A stretch of 35,551 nucleotides of DNA from an uncultured Paenalcaligenes sp. (GTDB lineage Bacteria > Pseudomonadota > Gammaproteobacteria > Burkholderiales > Burkholderiaceae_B), in NCBI GenBank assembly GCA_947632305.1, contig CANROS010000013.1, positions 1 to 35,551 of the forward strand, given 5' to 3'. How positions within the stretch are numbered: position 1 is the stretch's first letter; every line of letters begins with the position of its first letter. The notes below the pieces were generated by a model. That model saw nothing but the letters and a program-made list of their open reading frames with translations, searched no databases and was not told the DNA's origin. The translations under genes were made by a program, and so were the position numbers. Shown here in pieces: positions 1-7,370 of this stretch.

Positions 1-228
1 AACTTAAATGGTGATTTTTCTGATAAGGAAAAATTAAGAGCAGAAATCAAAAAAGCCGAGTTTGAATCGGTTCGAGGCGAATTCGCTTTTAATAACAATA
101 ATTACCCCATTCAAAATTATTACATGAGAGAAGTCTATCAAGATGACTCGGGGGCAATCCAAAACAAGAAAATCGACTTGGTTTTTGATCAGTACAAAGA
201 TAACTATTATAAAAATTGTAGTATGTAA
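1..228 (+). CDS. C-terminal end of an ABC transporter substrate-binding protein (LivK-like), cut by window edge
   Basis: This open frame enters from the left edge and ends at TAA 226-228, giving the last 75 residues of a protein. The segment RGEFAFNNNNYPIQNYYMRE followed by a short charged tail with a single Cys resembles the C-terminus of periplasmic type-1 binding proteins of branched-chain amino acid (Liv-type) ABC importers, which often accompany aromatic degradation genes. A feeding role for the oxygenase operon downstream is inference from position: the stop is only 12 bases before the next start. The fragment is clearly richer in A+T (about 32% GC by hand count) than the following genes. 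The ligand cannot be predicted from this piece. Confidence 0.7.
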   Translation, partial: NLNGDFSDKEKLRAEIKKAEFESVRGEFAFNNNNYPIQNYYMREVYQDDSGAIQNKKIDLVFDQYKDNYYKNCSM

Positions 229-240
229 AAGGAGATGGAA

Positions 241-1542
241 ATGAATGAGTCTTTAGATATTGAAAAAATGGTTCGAGAGGAAAGTGTACATAAAAGTCTG
301 TATACCGACCCCGCTATTTTTGATCTGGAAATGGAACGCATTTATGGCCAAATTTGGGTCTATGTGGGCCATGAGAGTCAGGTTCCTAATGTAGGTGATT
401 ACGTCACAACCACCTTAGGTACACAAGATGTGATTATGGTGCGCGGTAGCGATAAAAAAGTGCATGTGCTTTATAACCGCTGCCCCCATAAAGGGGCACA
501 AGTTGTAGCCAAAGGCTGTGGTAACACAGGCAAGTTTTTCCGTTGCCCTTATCATGCGTGGACGTTTAAGTTAGACGGCGATCATTTGGCAGCACCAATG
601 CGTGCGGGGTTTGAAGGGACCTGTTTTGATCCCAAACACCCTGATTTTTCTATGCGTCGTTTACCGCGTATTGAGTCCTACCGTGGTTTTGTTTTTGCCA
701 GCCAAGCCGCCGAAGGCGAAGGGTTGGTTGAGTTTTTAGGGGGCGTTTTAAGCTCCATAGACAATATGTGTGATCGCTCTCCTGTGGGCGAGGTCGAAGT
801 GGTGAAGGGCAGCTTTAAAGTGCGACAGCCCTCTAATTGGAAGGTGTTCTACGAGAATTTACATGACACCATGCATGCGGTAGTGACTCATGAGTCTTCT
901 CATGCTGCCGCCAAAGAGCAGGCCGATGCTGAAGGGCATATGCCACTAGAGCTGCATATTATGGCGGGCAATGGCGAGCCTTATACCTTTTGGGAAAAGC
1001 TTGATCTCTATGCTTTTGATAATGGCCATGGTTATATGGAAGGGATTTTTGACCCCGGTTCCATTGAATCAGACCCTGTGTCCAAACGTCATTACGAGCT
1101 ACTAAGTGATGCCTATGGTGCCGAAAAAGCCTTAGAGGTTTTAAGTGAAAACCGTCATAACACCGTGTTGTATGGCAGTGGTTCTCCTCATACTGTTTTT
1201 CAACAGTTTCGCGTGATTCGACCGGTGGCTGTAGATGAAACAGAGGTTGAGATTCAGTTGTTCCGTTTAAAAGAAGCCCCTGAAGAGTTATTCCATCGGG
1301 GTTTAATGTATGCCAATTTAATTAACTCACCTTCATCCAACGTCATGCCAGATGATGTGGAGCTGTATGGCCGTTGCCAGCAGGGGAATCTAACTGCAGG
1401 TGGGGAGTGGATCAGTATGCACCGTTATCACGGTACGGATGAGGCCATCGAAGGCGGCTACAGAACGGTCAATGGGACCAGCGAACTACCAGTACGAAAT
1501 TTATATCGTGCTTGGAAAAAATATATGTTGAATGCGGCTTAA
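241..1542 (+). CDS. Rieske non-heme iron aromatic ring-hydroxylating oxygenase, alpha (large) subunit
   Basis: This is the catalytic subunit of a two-component-type ring-hydroxylating dioxygenase, which adds O2 to an aromatic ring using electrons from a separate reductase. An N-terminal Rieske domain shows Cys81-Pro-His83 and Cys102-x-x-His105, the [2Fe-2S] ligands. The C-terminal domain shows NWKVFYEN followed by Asp209, His212 and His217, matching the bridging Asp and two iron-binding His of the family. A later PDD motif near residue 374 may supply the third iron ligand. The length (433 aa) is normal. I chose ATG 241 because the AGGAG at 230-234 is 6 bases away; an in-frame ATG at 235 abuts it. 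It is followed 9 bases later by the beta subunit. The substrate is unknown, and no ferredoxin or reductase gene is near. Confidence 0.93.
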   Translation: MNESLDIEKMVREESVHKSLYTDPAIFDLEMERIYGQIWVYVGHESQVPNVGDYVTTTLGTQDVIMVRGSDKKVHVLYNRCPHKGAQVVAKGCGNTGKFFRCPYHAWTFKLDGDHLAAPMRAGFEGTCFDPKHPDFSMRRLPRIESYRGFVFASQAAEGEGLVEFLGGVLSSIDNMCDRSPVGEVEVVKGSFKVRQPSNWKVFYENLHDTMHAVVTHESSHAAAKEQADAEGHMPLELHIMAGNGEPYTFWEKLDLYAFDNGHGYMEGIFDPGSIESDPVSKRHYELLSDAYGAEKALEVLSENRHNTVLYGSGSPHTVFQQFRVIRPVAVDETEVEIQLFRLKEAPEELFHRGLMYANLINSPSSNVMPDDVELYGRCQQGNLTAGGEWISMHRYHGTDEAIEGGYRTVNGTSELPVRNLYRAWKKYMLNAA

Positions 1543-1551
1543 GGAACAGAG

Positions 1552-2085
1552 ATGCTTTTTGATATAGATTTTGATGTCAGCGTAGATAACGTCACGCCCG
1601 TAGACCTGAGCCTAGAGCAACAAGAGCAAATAAAACAGTTTATCTATGCTGAGGCCCGTTTGTTGGATGAACGCCAGTGGGATCAGTGGCTAGCCTTATG
1701 GACTGAGGATGGCATGTATTGGGTGCCGCATTCGTTTGATCAGCAAGGGCCATACGATCATATTTCTCTTTTTTGGGAAAATAAGATGTTGCGCGAGCTG
1801 CGCATGAAGCGTCTGGAAAATGCCAGAAACTGGTCACAGCAGCCTCCGACGCGTTCTTCGCGCTTGATTAGTAATGTGACGATAACAGGCACAGACGACC
1901 AAGGGTATTTGGTAGTGCACGCCACTTTTCAGGTGCTGGAATGGCGTAAAGCAGAGCAGCGTTTACTGGGTGGCTCGTATATTTACAAGCTCAAAGCGCA
2001 CCAAGACAGTTGGCAGTTGTATTTAAAACAGGTCAATTTGGTGAACCGTGAAGACGTACACAGCAGTTTGGAAATTCACCTTTAA
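1552..2085 (+). CDS. Aromatic ring-hydroxylating dioxygenase beta (small) subunit
   Basis: This 177-residue protein belongs to the SnoaL-like/NTF2-fold family of dioxygenase small subunits. The diagnostic stretch near residues 32-60 (ARLLDERQWDQWLALWTEDG, then MYWVP) is typical, as is the later part with paired Arg before SRLISNV. Beta subunits have no cofactor; they structure the alpha3-beta3 hexamer and sometimes influence substrate choice. The gene starts 9 bases after the alpha-subunit stop with an AAGGA ribosome site, so the two should be made together. It supports classing the enzyme with hetero-oligomeric (benzoate/naphthalene-type) rather than homotrimeric oxygenases. Confidence 0.92.
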   Translation: MLFDIDFDVSVDNVTPVDLSLEQQEQIKQFIYAEARLLDERQWDQWLALWTEDGMYWVPHSFDQQGPYDHISLFWENKMLRELRMKRLENARNWSQQPPTRSSRLISNVTITGTDDQGYLVVHATFQVLEWRKAEQRLLGGSYIYKLKAHQDSWQLYLKQVNLVNREDVHSSLEIHL

Positions 2086-2095
2086 GGAGTAGAGC

Positions 2096-2683
2096 GTGAC
2101 CACTGTGCTCTTAGCGTTGCATTACCAAAATGAAGTCTTGCATGAAGATGGCAAAATTCGTGTAGGTCTAGAGGCCAATAGTCCAGATAGACTCCGGGTC
2201 ATAGCCGCCGCTACCGAATTACTGGCACAAGCCAGAGCCGCGAAGGTGCCTATTGTGCATGTCAGGGTAGAGTACCGCCCTGACTATGCCGACCTAAAGT
2301 GTAATGCCCCTATTTTAAAAGCAGTAAAACAATTGGGGGCCATGCAGGCGGGCAGCTGGGGGGCAGAGTTTTATGAGGGGTTAGAGCCGCTGCCAGAGCA
2401 CACGTTGGAATTTATAGTGAGCCATAAGCGCATTAATGCGTTTTATGGCTCGGCCTTAGATGTTATTTTGCAGCAGCTGCAAGCCCAGCGTTTGGTGATT
2501 GCAGGGGTAGCCACGCATTCTGTGGTTGAGAGTACGGTACGTCATGCGGTGGATATGGGCTTCGAGGTCTTGGTGCCAGCAGACGCTTGCGGTGCTCCGC
2601 CTCAAGCTCATGAAAATGCTTTAAAAAGTATGGGGTTGATTGCCCAGATTCAACCTCGGCTTCATGCCGCGGATTGGGCATAA
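2096..2683 (+). CDS. Isochorismatase/cysteine-hydrolase-fold protein with a degenerate catalytic triad
   Basis: This 195-residue protein matches the isochorismatase-like hydrolase fold end to end, including GVATHSVVEST near residues 137-147 and VPADACGA. Active cysteine hydrolases of the fold (nicotinamidase, maleamate amidohydrolase, N-carbamoylsarcosinase) use Asp, Lys and Cys. Here the Asp position in the first strand is His9 (LALHYQNE), Lys111 remains (SHKRINAFYG), and the nucleophile position is Val143. It is therefore unlikely to be a classical thiol amidase; isochorismatases also lack the Cys, so another chemistry or a non-catalytic role is possible. The start is GTG 2096, with GGAG at 2086-2089 directly after the upstream stop. 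Operon position implies a role in the same pathway. Confidence 0.85.
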   Translation: MTTVLLALHYQNEVLHEDGKIRVGLEANSPDRLRVIAAATELLAQARAAKVPIVHVRVEYRPDYADLKCNAPILKAVKQLGAMQAGSWGAEFYEGLEPLPEHTLEFIVSHKRINAFYGSALDVILQQLQAQRLVIAGVATHSVVESTVRHAVDMGFEVLVPADACGAPPQAHENALKSMGLIAQIQPRLHAADWA

Positions 2684-2693
2684 AGGAGTAAAT

Positions 2694-3497
2694 ATGGCTC
2701 AGCGAGTGGTCTTGATTTCCGGTGGTACTAAAGGCATAGGCGCTGCTTTAGCCCAGCATTTTTTAACTCTGGGTGAGCAGGTGGTGGTTTTTGATGTGGA
2801 CCACGAGCTAGGAGCTTCCCTAGTGGCGGCCTATGTGGATCAGGCTTATGCTTTTTATCCGGTAGATATTTGTGATGATACCGCGGTAGCGCAGGCGTTG
2901 GCAGCGGTAGTTGACCGTTTTGGCCGGGTGGATGTCTTAATAAATAATGCGTGTTCTTATAACGACTCCGGTTTGGCTTCCAGTCGACAGCAGTGGCATC
3001 AGACCTTAGATGTCAATTTGGTGTCAGCGGCTTTACTCACTCAGCAAGTGGTTCCTTTGATGTCGGCTGGCAGTGTGGTGATCAATTTAGGCAGCGTGGG
3101 CGGCAAGGTAGCTGGAATCGGCCGTTTGCTTTATCCGGCCTCTAAGGCCGCATTATTGCAGATCACTAAAAACTTAGCTGCTGAATTGGCGCCGCAAGGC
3201 ATTCGTGTGGTTGCGGTTTCACCCGCTTGGACGTGGTCGCCCGCTTTGGCTGGGATGGTGGCGGAAGACAGGCAGCGTGCTGATGAGGTAGGGGCCTTGA
3301 TGCATCCGCTGGGGCGGGTGGCAGACCCAGAAGAAATTGCTGCGGTAGTGGGGTTTTTGGCTTCACCCCAAGCAAGCTGGATCACGGGTGTAGATATCCC
3401 TGTGGATGGTGGGTTTACTGCTTTAGGACCGGATCAAGGCAAGGGGCCACGGTATTGGCTCACTCAAAAGACAGCAGACCTCTTAGCTAAGGAATAA
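2694..3497 (+). CDS. Short-chain dehydrogenase/reductase (SDR), possible cis-diol or alcohol dehydrogenase
   Basis: This is a classical SDR of 267 residues. It has the nucleotide-binding glycine motif S9-GGTKGIG16, the NNA motif at 84-86, catalytic Ser134 and Tyr147-x-x-x-Lys151, and the PxW segment after strand six. In dioxygenase operons such enzymes often oxidise the cis-dihydrodiol to a catechol with NAD+; that role is inference here. I chose ATG 2694 because AAGGAG at 2683-2688 sits just upstream. An earlier in-frame start at 2640 would overlap the previous gene by 44 bases and lacks an SD site. The gene is followed after 3 bases by the flavoprotein gene. Confidence 0.88.
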   Translation: MAQRVVLISGGTKGIGAALAQHFLTLGEQVVVFDVDHELGASLVAAYVDQAYAFYPVDICDDTAVAQALAAVVDRFGRVDVLINNACSYNDSGLASSRQQWHQTLDVNLVSAALLTQQVVPLMSAGSVVINLGSVGGKVAGIGRLLYPASKAALLQITKNLAAELAPQGIRVVAVSPAWTWSPALAGMVAEDRQRADEVGALMHPLGRVADPEEIAAVVGFLASPQASWITGVDIPVDGGFTALGPDQGKGPRYWLTQKTADLLAKE

Positions 3498-3500
3498 AAC

Positions 3501-5081
3501 ATGGCAGTACAAAAATCAGAAGTCATTATTGTAGGTAGTGGTCTTAATTCACTAGTCTGTGCCTTATTGTTGGCTAAACGTGGTGTGAAGCCATTGGTTT
3601 TAGAACGTAATGCCCAATTTGGGGGGTGCATTCGCACTACAGAACTTTTTCCTGGTTATCACCATGAACTCATGGCCTCTTGGTATCCCTTATTTTTAGG
3701 GGGCGCTGCCTATCAGCGGCTACAGCCAGATTTAGCCAGTGTGGGCGTTGAGTTTCTAAATAATGGTTACACCACGGGCGTGGTGCTGCCCTCAGGGCAA
3801 AGCTTGGCATTAAAACAAGACGTGCCGGATGCCATTCAGCGTTTAGAGCAGTTTGCACCCGGAGACGGGGCGGTCTTGGGCGAGATGGCGACCGAGATCT
3901 TTGAAAAAAACGCTGAACTGTTATTTGGTTTGCTGGGCGGCTCGCCTTATCAGTGGAGCACCATTAAGTTGCTTTACCAACAATGGCGTAAGCGTGGCTT
4001 AGATGATTTATTAGCTTTTACGGCAGGGGCTTTAAGTTCGTTTAGGTCCTGGTCCCAACAGTCGTTGCAATGCCCTCAAACGGCGGCCTTGATGGCACCG
4101 TGGGTCTTACATTCTGGTCTAGGACCGCAGGATGCGGGCTCAGCCCTGATTGGTAAGCTGACTTTTGCCGCGGTGGTCGCGGGTGGGATGCCAGTGGTGA
4201 AAGGGGGCGGCCAAAACTTAGTGGACGGTTTTGTGCAGTTGATTCGCCAGCATGGTGGCGAGCTGCTTACCGAGGTAAATGTTGACCAAGTATTAATGGA
4301 AAATGGGCGTGCCATTGGGGTTCAAAGTGGCCAGAACCAGTATTTGGCTTCCAAAGCTGTAGTCTGTAATGTCACACCCACTCAGCTCTATGGTGGCCTA
4401 TTAAAAGAGGTGGCGCCACCGGTACAACAAGCCGCGAATAGGTATAGGTACGGGCGCGGTGCTATGCAGATCCATATTGCCTTAAAAGAAAAACCCCAAT
4501 GGGCGAATGCAGAAATGCTACAGGTGCCTTTGCTGCACTTGGCTGCAGATTTAGATCAAGTGTCTATGTCAGTCATGGAGGCCGAATGTGGGTTGATTCC
4601 CCGAGTCTCTACGGTAGCGGTTGGCCAGCCAGTGGCCGTGGATGCCAGTCGAGCTCCCGATGGCGGTTGGATTCTTTGGCTACAAATTCAAGACATGCCC
4701 CGTGAATTAAAAGGGGATGCGGCCCAAAGCATTCAAGTCACTGCAGAGGGTTGGACGGATGCTGTGAAAGAGCAAGTTGCCGATCGAATTGTTAGCCAAT
4801 TAGTACCGCATATCCCCAATTTAGAGCAGGCCATGGTAGGGCGTCACGTTTTATCACCCCAAGACCTGTACCGTTTAAATGTGAATTTAGTGGATGGAGA
4901 TATTTACTCGGGTGCTTGCTCATTAGATCAGTTCTTTTGGTTTAGGCCTTTTGCCAAAAAAGGGACGACTAAAGGGCATCAAACTGCGGTTAAAAATGTA
5001 TTTCATATAGGGGCAGCAACTCATCCAGGGCCGGGTTTAGGTGGTGGTTCAGGGGTGTTGGTAGCAGATTTAATCAAATAA
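3501..5081 (+). CDS. FAD-dependent oxidoreductase of the phytoene desaturase/COG1233 type
   Basis: This 526-residue flavoprotein has an N-terminal dinucleotide fold (IIVGSGLNSLVCALLLAKRG, residues 10-29, then an acidic LVLERN strand end) and the FGGC..RTTE segment that follows FAD motifs in carotenoid desaturase and retinol saturase relatives. The C-terminal GAATHPGPGLGGGSG closes the FAD site. Members of this broad group desaturate or saturate C-C bonds; many bacterial ones are uncharacterised. It is the last gene before a hairpin at 5107-5132. No carotenoid genes are present, so a carotenoid role is unlikely. Rearomatising or desaturating an intermediate of the oxygenase pathway is speculation from context. 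Confidence 0.85.
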   Translation: MAVQKSEVIIVGSGLNSLVCALLLAKRGVKPLVLERNAQFGGCIRTTELFPGYHHELMASWYPLFLGGAAYQRLQPDLASVGVEFLNNGYTTGVVLPSGQSLALKQDVPDAIQRLEQFAPGDGAVLGEMATEIFEKNAELLFGLLGGSPYQWSTIKLLYQQWRKRGLDDLLAFTAGALSSFRSWSQQSLQCPQTAALMAPWVLHSGLGPQDAGSALIGKLTFAAVVAGGMPVVKGGGQNLVDGFVQLIRQHGGELLTEVNVDQVLMENGRAIGVQSGQNQYLASKAVVCNVTPTQLYGGLLKEVAPPVQQAANRYRYGRGAMQIHIALKEKPQWANAEMLQVPLLHLAADLDQVSMSVMEAECGLIPRVSTVAVGQPVAVDASRAPDGGWILWLQIQDMPRELKGDAAQSIQVTAEGWTDAVKEQVADRIVSQLVPHIPNLEQAMVGRHVLSPQDLYRLNVNLVDGDIYSGACSLDQFFWFRPFAKKGTTKGHQTAVKNVFHIGAATHPGPGLGGGSGVLVADLIK

Positions 5082-5106
5082 TTTTACGGATTTAAGCGGT
5101 TTTTAA

Positions 5107-5140
5107 CCTCAAGCCTTCAAAAAGGTTTGAGGCTTTGTTG
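5107..5140 (+). terminator. Candidate terminator after the oxygenase operon
   Basis: CCTCAAGCC (5107-5115) and GGTTTGAGG (5124-5132) form a 9-bp stem with one G-U pair and an 8-base loop. The following CTTTGTTG is a modest T-rich run. It lies 25 bases after the flavoprotein stop and before the next operon's control region, which fits a Rho-independent terminator, although the T-run is weak. Confidence 0.55.
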
Positions 5141-5242
5141 CGTCTGAAACCTTTAGTCTTAAAGTAAGTAGGGGTTTACCTGCCCTCCTAGGGTAATCAC
5201 GAGTCGTTTTATATTGCACGAGCTGTACTGATCTTTTAATTT

Positions 5243-5266
5243 ATGTATATGCACTTGCATATACAT
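5243..5266 (+). promoter_or_regulatory. Perfect 24-bp palindrome, candidate MarR-type operator
   Basis: ATGTATATGCA (5243-5253) and TGCATATACAT (5256-5266) are exact reverse complements separated by two bases. The palindrome ends 4 bases before the AGGAG ribosome site of the opine-dehydrogenase-like gene, so it lies in the 5' leader or across the promoter. MarR-family dimers bind AT-rich palindromes of about this size, and a MarR gene closes this operon, so autoregulation is a reasonable inference. I found no second copy in the window. A weak -35-like TTGCAC lies at 5214-5219, but no convincing -10 is visible. Confidence 0.6.
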
Positions 5267-5281
5267 TCTTAGGAGATGATT

Positions 5282-6346
5282 ATGAAGATAGCGGTATTAG
5301 GTGGTGGGCACGGGTGTTATGCCGCAGTGGCGGATCTGAGTGAACAAGGCCACGAGGTACGACTTTGGCGTCGTAATGCCGAAGAGCTAAAGCCCGTTAT
5401 GGACAGTTCGCGCATTATTTTGAAAGATGAGAAAGGCGAGCGTGCTATTCCTTTTGCGCTGGCCAGTACGGATATAGCCGCTGTGCTTCACGGCGCCGAA
5501 TTGGTGTTAATTCCTTCTCCCGCTATTGCGCAGCTGGATATTGCTGAAGCCATGGCCCCTTACCTAGAAGATGGCCAGATTGTATTTTTACCGCCAGGCA
5601 CCTTTGGTAGCTACATCATGGCAAAGCGCGTCAAGGAGTTAGGTTCTACTGCGCAGGTGATCTGGGCTGAAACGGGCACCTTGCCTTGGCTAGCACGTAA
5701 ACACGCGGTAGACACGGTGGCCATCACCATACGGGCTACGCGTTTACCCACCGGTTTTTATCCGGCATCCAAAGCTGAACAAGGGATGGCTGTCTTACAG
5801 CAGGCGTTTCCTTCAGTAGAGCTATGTGGTGATGTGTTGTCTGGAGCACTAATGAATGCGGGGCCCATCATTCATCCACCGCTTATTTTGATGAATGCCG
5901 GTCCACTACAGCACTTTGACGAGTGGGATATTCATAACGAAGGCACTCAGCCTTCAGTGCGGGCGGTCACTAATTTATTAGATCAAGAACGCATGGCGGT
6001 ACGTGAGGCTCTTGGGTACAAGGCACCGCATTTTCCTTTGGCCGATCACTATGAAACAGATCAGTGGATGTATGGCGATGCCCATAAAAAACTGGTGGAT
6101 AGTGGCGACTGGCGTGAGTTTATTGATTTATATAGCCATCGTTATATGACGGAAGATACGCAGCTGGGCTTGGCGTTTTTATCTTCAGTAGGGCGTATCG
6201 CGCAAGTGCCTACTCCAGTCACAGATGGTTTATTAGCCATTGCCGGAGCGATTGTGGATCAGGATTTACACAGAGGCGAGCGCACTCTGGAAACCTTAGG
6301 TTTAGCGCATTTATCAGCGGCTGAGCTCCAAGAGCAGTTGGCTTAA
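5282..6346 (+). CDS. Opine (octopine/nopaline) dehydrogenase family protein
   Basis: This 354-residue NAD(P)-dependent enzyme has an N-terminal Rossmann fold (AVLGGGHGCYAA, residues 4-15) of the glycerol-3-phosphate dehydrogenase-like type and a C-terminal octopine-dehydrogenase domain. The latter carries the conserved Asn192...His198 segment (MNAGPIIHPPLILMNAG) holding the family's catalytic His. Opine dehydrogenases interconvert N-(carboxyalkyl)amino acids with an amino acid plus a 2-oxo acid. Many bacterial relatives in catabolic operons have no proven substrate, and this is one of those. I chose ATG 5282, 6 bases after AGGAG (5271-5275); ATG 5276 abuts it. It is the first gene of an operon continuing with a second dehydrogenase and an ABC importer. 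No nicotianamine-synthase-like gene is nearby, which argues against opine metallophore synthesis. Confidence 0.85.
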   Translation: MKIAVLGGGHGCYAAVADLSEQGHEVRLWRRNAEELKPVMDSSRIILKDEKGERAIPFALASTDIAAVLHGAELVLIPSPAIAQLDIAEAMAPYLEDGQIVFLPPGTFGSYIMAKRVKELGSTAQVIWAETGTLPWLARKHAVDTVAITIRATRLPTGFYPASKAEQGMAVLQQAFPSVELCGDVLSGALMNAGPIIHPPLILMNAGPLQHFDEWDIHNEGTQPSVRAVTNLLDQERMAVREALGYKAPHFPLADHYETDQWMYGDAHKKLVDSGDWREFIDLYSHRYMTEDTQLGLAFLSSVGRIAQVPTPVTDGLLAIAGAIVDQDLHRGERTLETLGLAHLSAAELQEQLA

Positions 6347-6359
6347 AACGGAGAGGCTG

Positions 6360-7340
6360 ATGGCAAATGCTAATAAGACACAGGTAGTTGCTTTAGGCGC
6401 GGGCCGGATGGGGCGTAGTATTGCTTTGGCTTATGCTTTATATGGTCAAGAAGTAGTGATTCTTGACTTTAAAAACCGCTCAGAGCCTGACTACGAGGCG
6501 CTAGAGCGCAGCATTCAGCAAGAACTAGAGCAAAGCATAGCGAGTCTAGTGAGCTTAGGCATGCTGCCTTCTACGCAAACAGAACGGGTCTTAGGCCATA
6601 TTCAAGTGCAGCCTCTAAGCGCTGCCCAAACGGTATTAGAGCAGGCGTATCTGGTGTATGAAGGGGTGCCCGAAACCCTAGAAGCCAAGCAAGATGCTTT
6701 GCAGCGGGTTTCGGCGTTGACGGCTAAACACGTCATTATTGCGTCCACCACCTCTACCATGCAGGTAGAGGATTTAGCGCAATATGTGCAAGAACCAGAG
6801 CGCTTTTTAAATGCGCATTGGCTGAATCCAGCGTTTTTAATTCCTTTGGTCGAGCTAAGTACTCATGCTCAGACTAGTCCGGCGGCGTATTTAACCTTGG
6901 AGAACAGCTTAAAAGCGGTGGGCAAGGTACCCGTGAAATGCAGTGGGGCCGGTTTTATTGTCCCTCGCTTACAAGCCTTGATTATGAATGAGGCAGCGCG
7001 CATGGTCGAAGAGGGTGTCGCTACAGCGGAGCAAATCGACTTGGCTACTCGATATGGCCTGGGGTTTAGATTTTCCTCTATTGGCCTGTTAGAGTTTATT
7101 GATTTTGGAGGGGTGGATATTTTGTTTTATGCCAATGATTATCTGGCTAAAAACTTGAGTGCAGAGCGTTATGCTTGCCCGGAAATCATTAAAGAAAAAA
7201 TGGCCGAAGGCCAATTGGGATTAAAGACCGGCTCAGGCTTTTTTTCCTATGACAACAATCAGCAGCAGGAGATGAGGTCTCGAGTATTAGCGCAGCATGT
7301 TGCGATGTTGCGCCATGTAGGATTGGCCCCTGAATATTAA
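6360..7340 (+). CDS. 3-hydroxyacyl-CoA dehydrogenase family NAD-binding protein
   Basis: This 326-residue protein has an N-terminal NAD domain (ALGAGRMGRSIA, residues 11-22) and the 3HCDH C-terminal domain. The catalytic dyad is visible as His153 and Glu165 in NAHWLNPAFLIPLVEL, with the usual 12-residue spacing. In the GFIVPRLQ segment, where most family members have GFIxNR, Pro replaces the usual Asn. The end, GLKTGSGFFSYD, matches the family. The group also includes L-carnitine and other 3-hydroxy-acid dehydrogenases, so the substrate need not be a CoA ester. It lies 13 bases after the opine-dehydrogenase-like gene and is probably cotranscribed with the transporter genes. The true substrate is unknown. 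Confidence 0.87.
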   Translation: MANANKTQVVALGAGRMGRSIALAYALYGQEVVILDFKNRSEPDYEALERSIQQELEQSIASLVSLGMLPSTQTERVLGHIQVQPLSAAQTVLEQAYLVYEGVPETLEAKQDALQRVSALTAKHVIIASTTSTMQVEDLAQYVQEPERFLNAHWLNPAFLIPLVELSTHAQTSPAAYLTLENSLKAVGKVPVKCSGAGFIVPRLQALIMNEAARMVEEGVATAEQIDLATRYGLGFRFSSIGLLEFIDFGGVDILFYANDYLAKNLSAERYACPEIIKEKMAEGQLGLKTGSGFFSYDNNQQQEMRSRVLAQHVAMLRHVGLAPEY

Positions 7341-7370
7341 TAAAGCCAGTACCCCCAAGGAGTGAGACAA

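Noticed and set aside
2640-2693. Longer N-terminus for the SDR gene starting at 2640
   Set aside because: It would overlap the previous gene and put extra residues before the standard SDR first strand; AAGGAG at 2683-2688 points to ATG 2694.
5243-5266. The 24-bp palindrome as an intrinsic terminator
   Set aside because: The arms are AT-rich, the two-base spacer gives a poor RNA loop, and no T-run follows; it also sits next to a ribosome site, so an operator is more plausible.
5276-6346. Opine metallophore (staphylopine/pseudopaline-like) synthesis for the opine dehydrogenase
   Set aside because: No nicotianamine-synthase-like gene, TonB receptor or exporter accompanies it; its neighbours are a catabolic-type dehydrogenase and an SsuABC-type importer.
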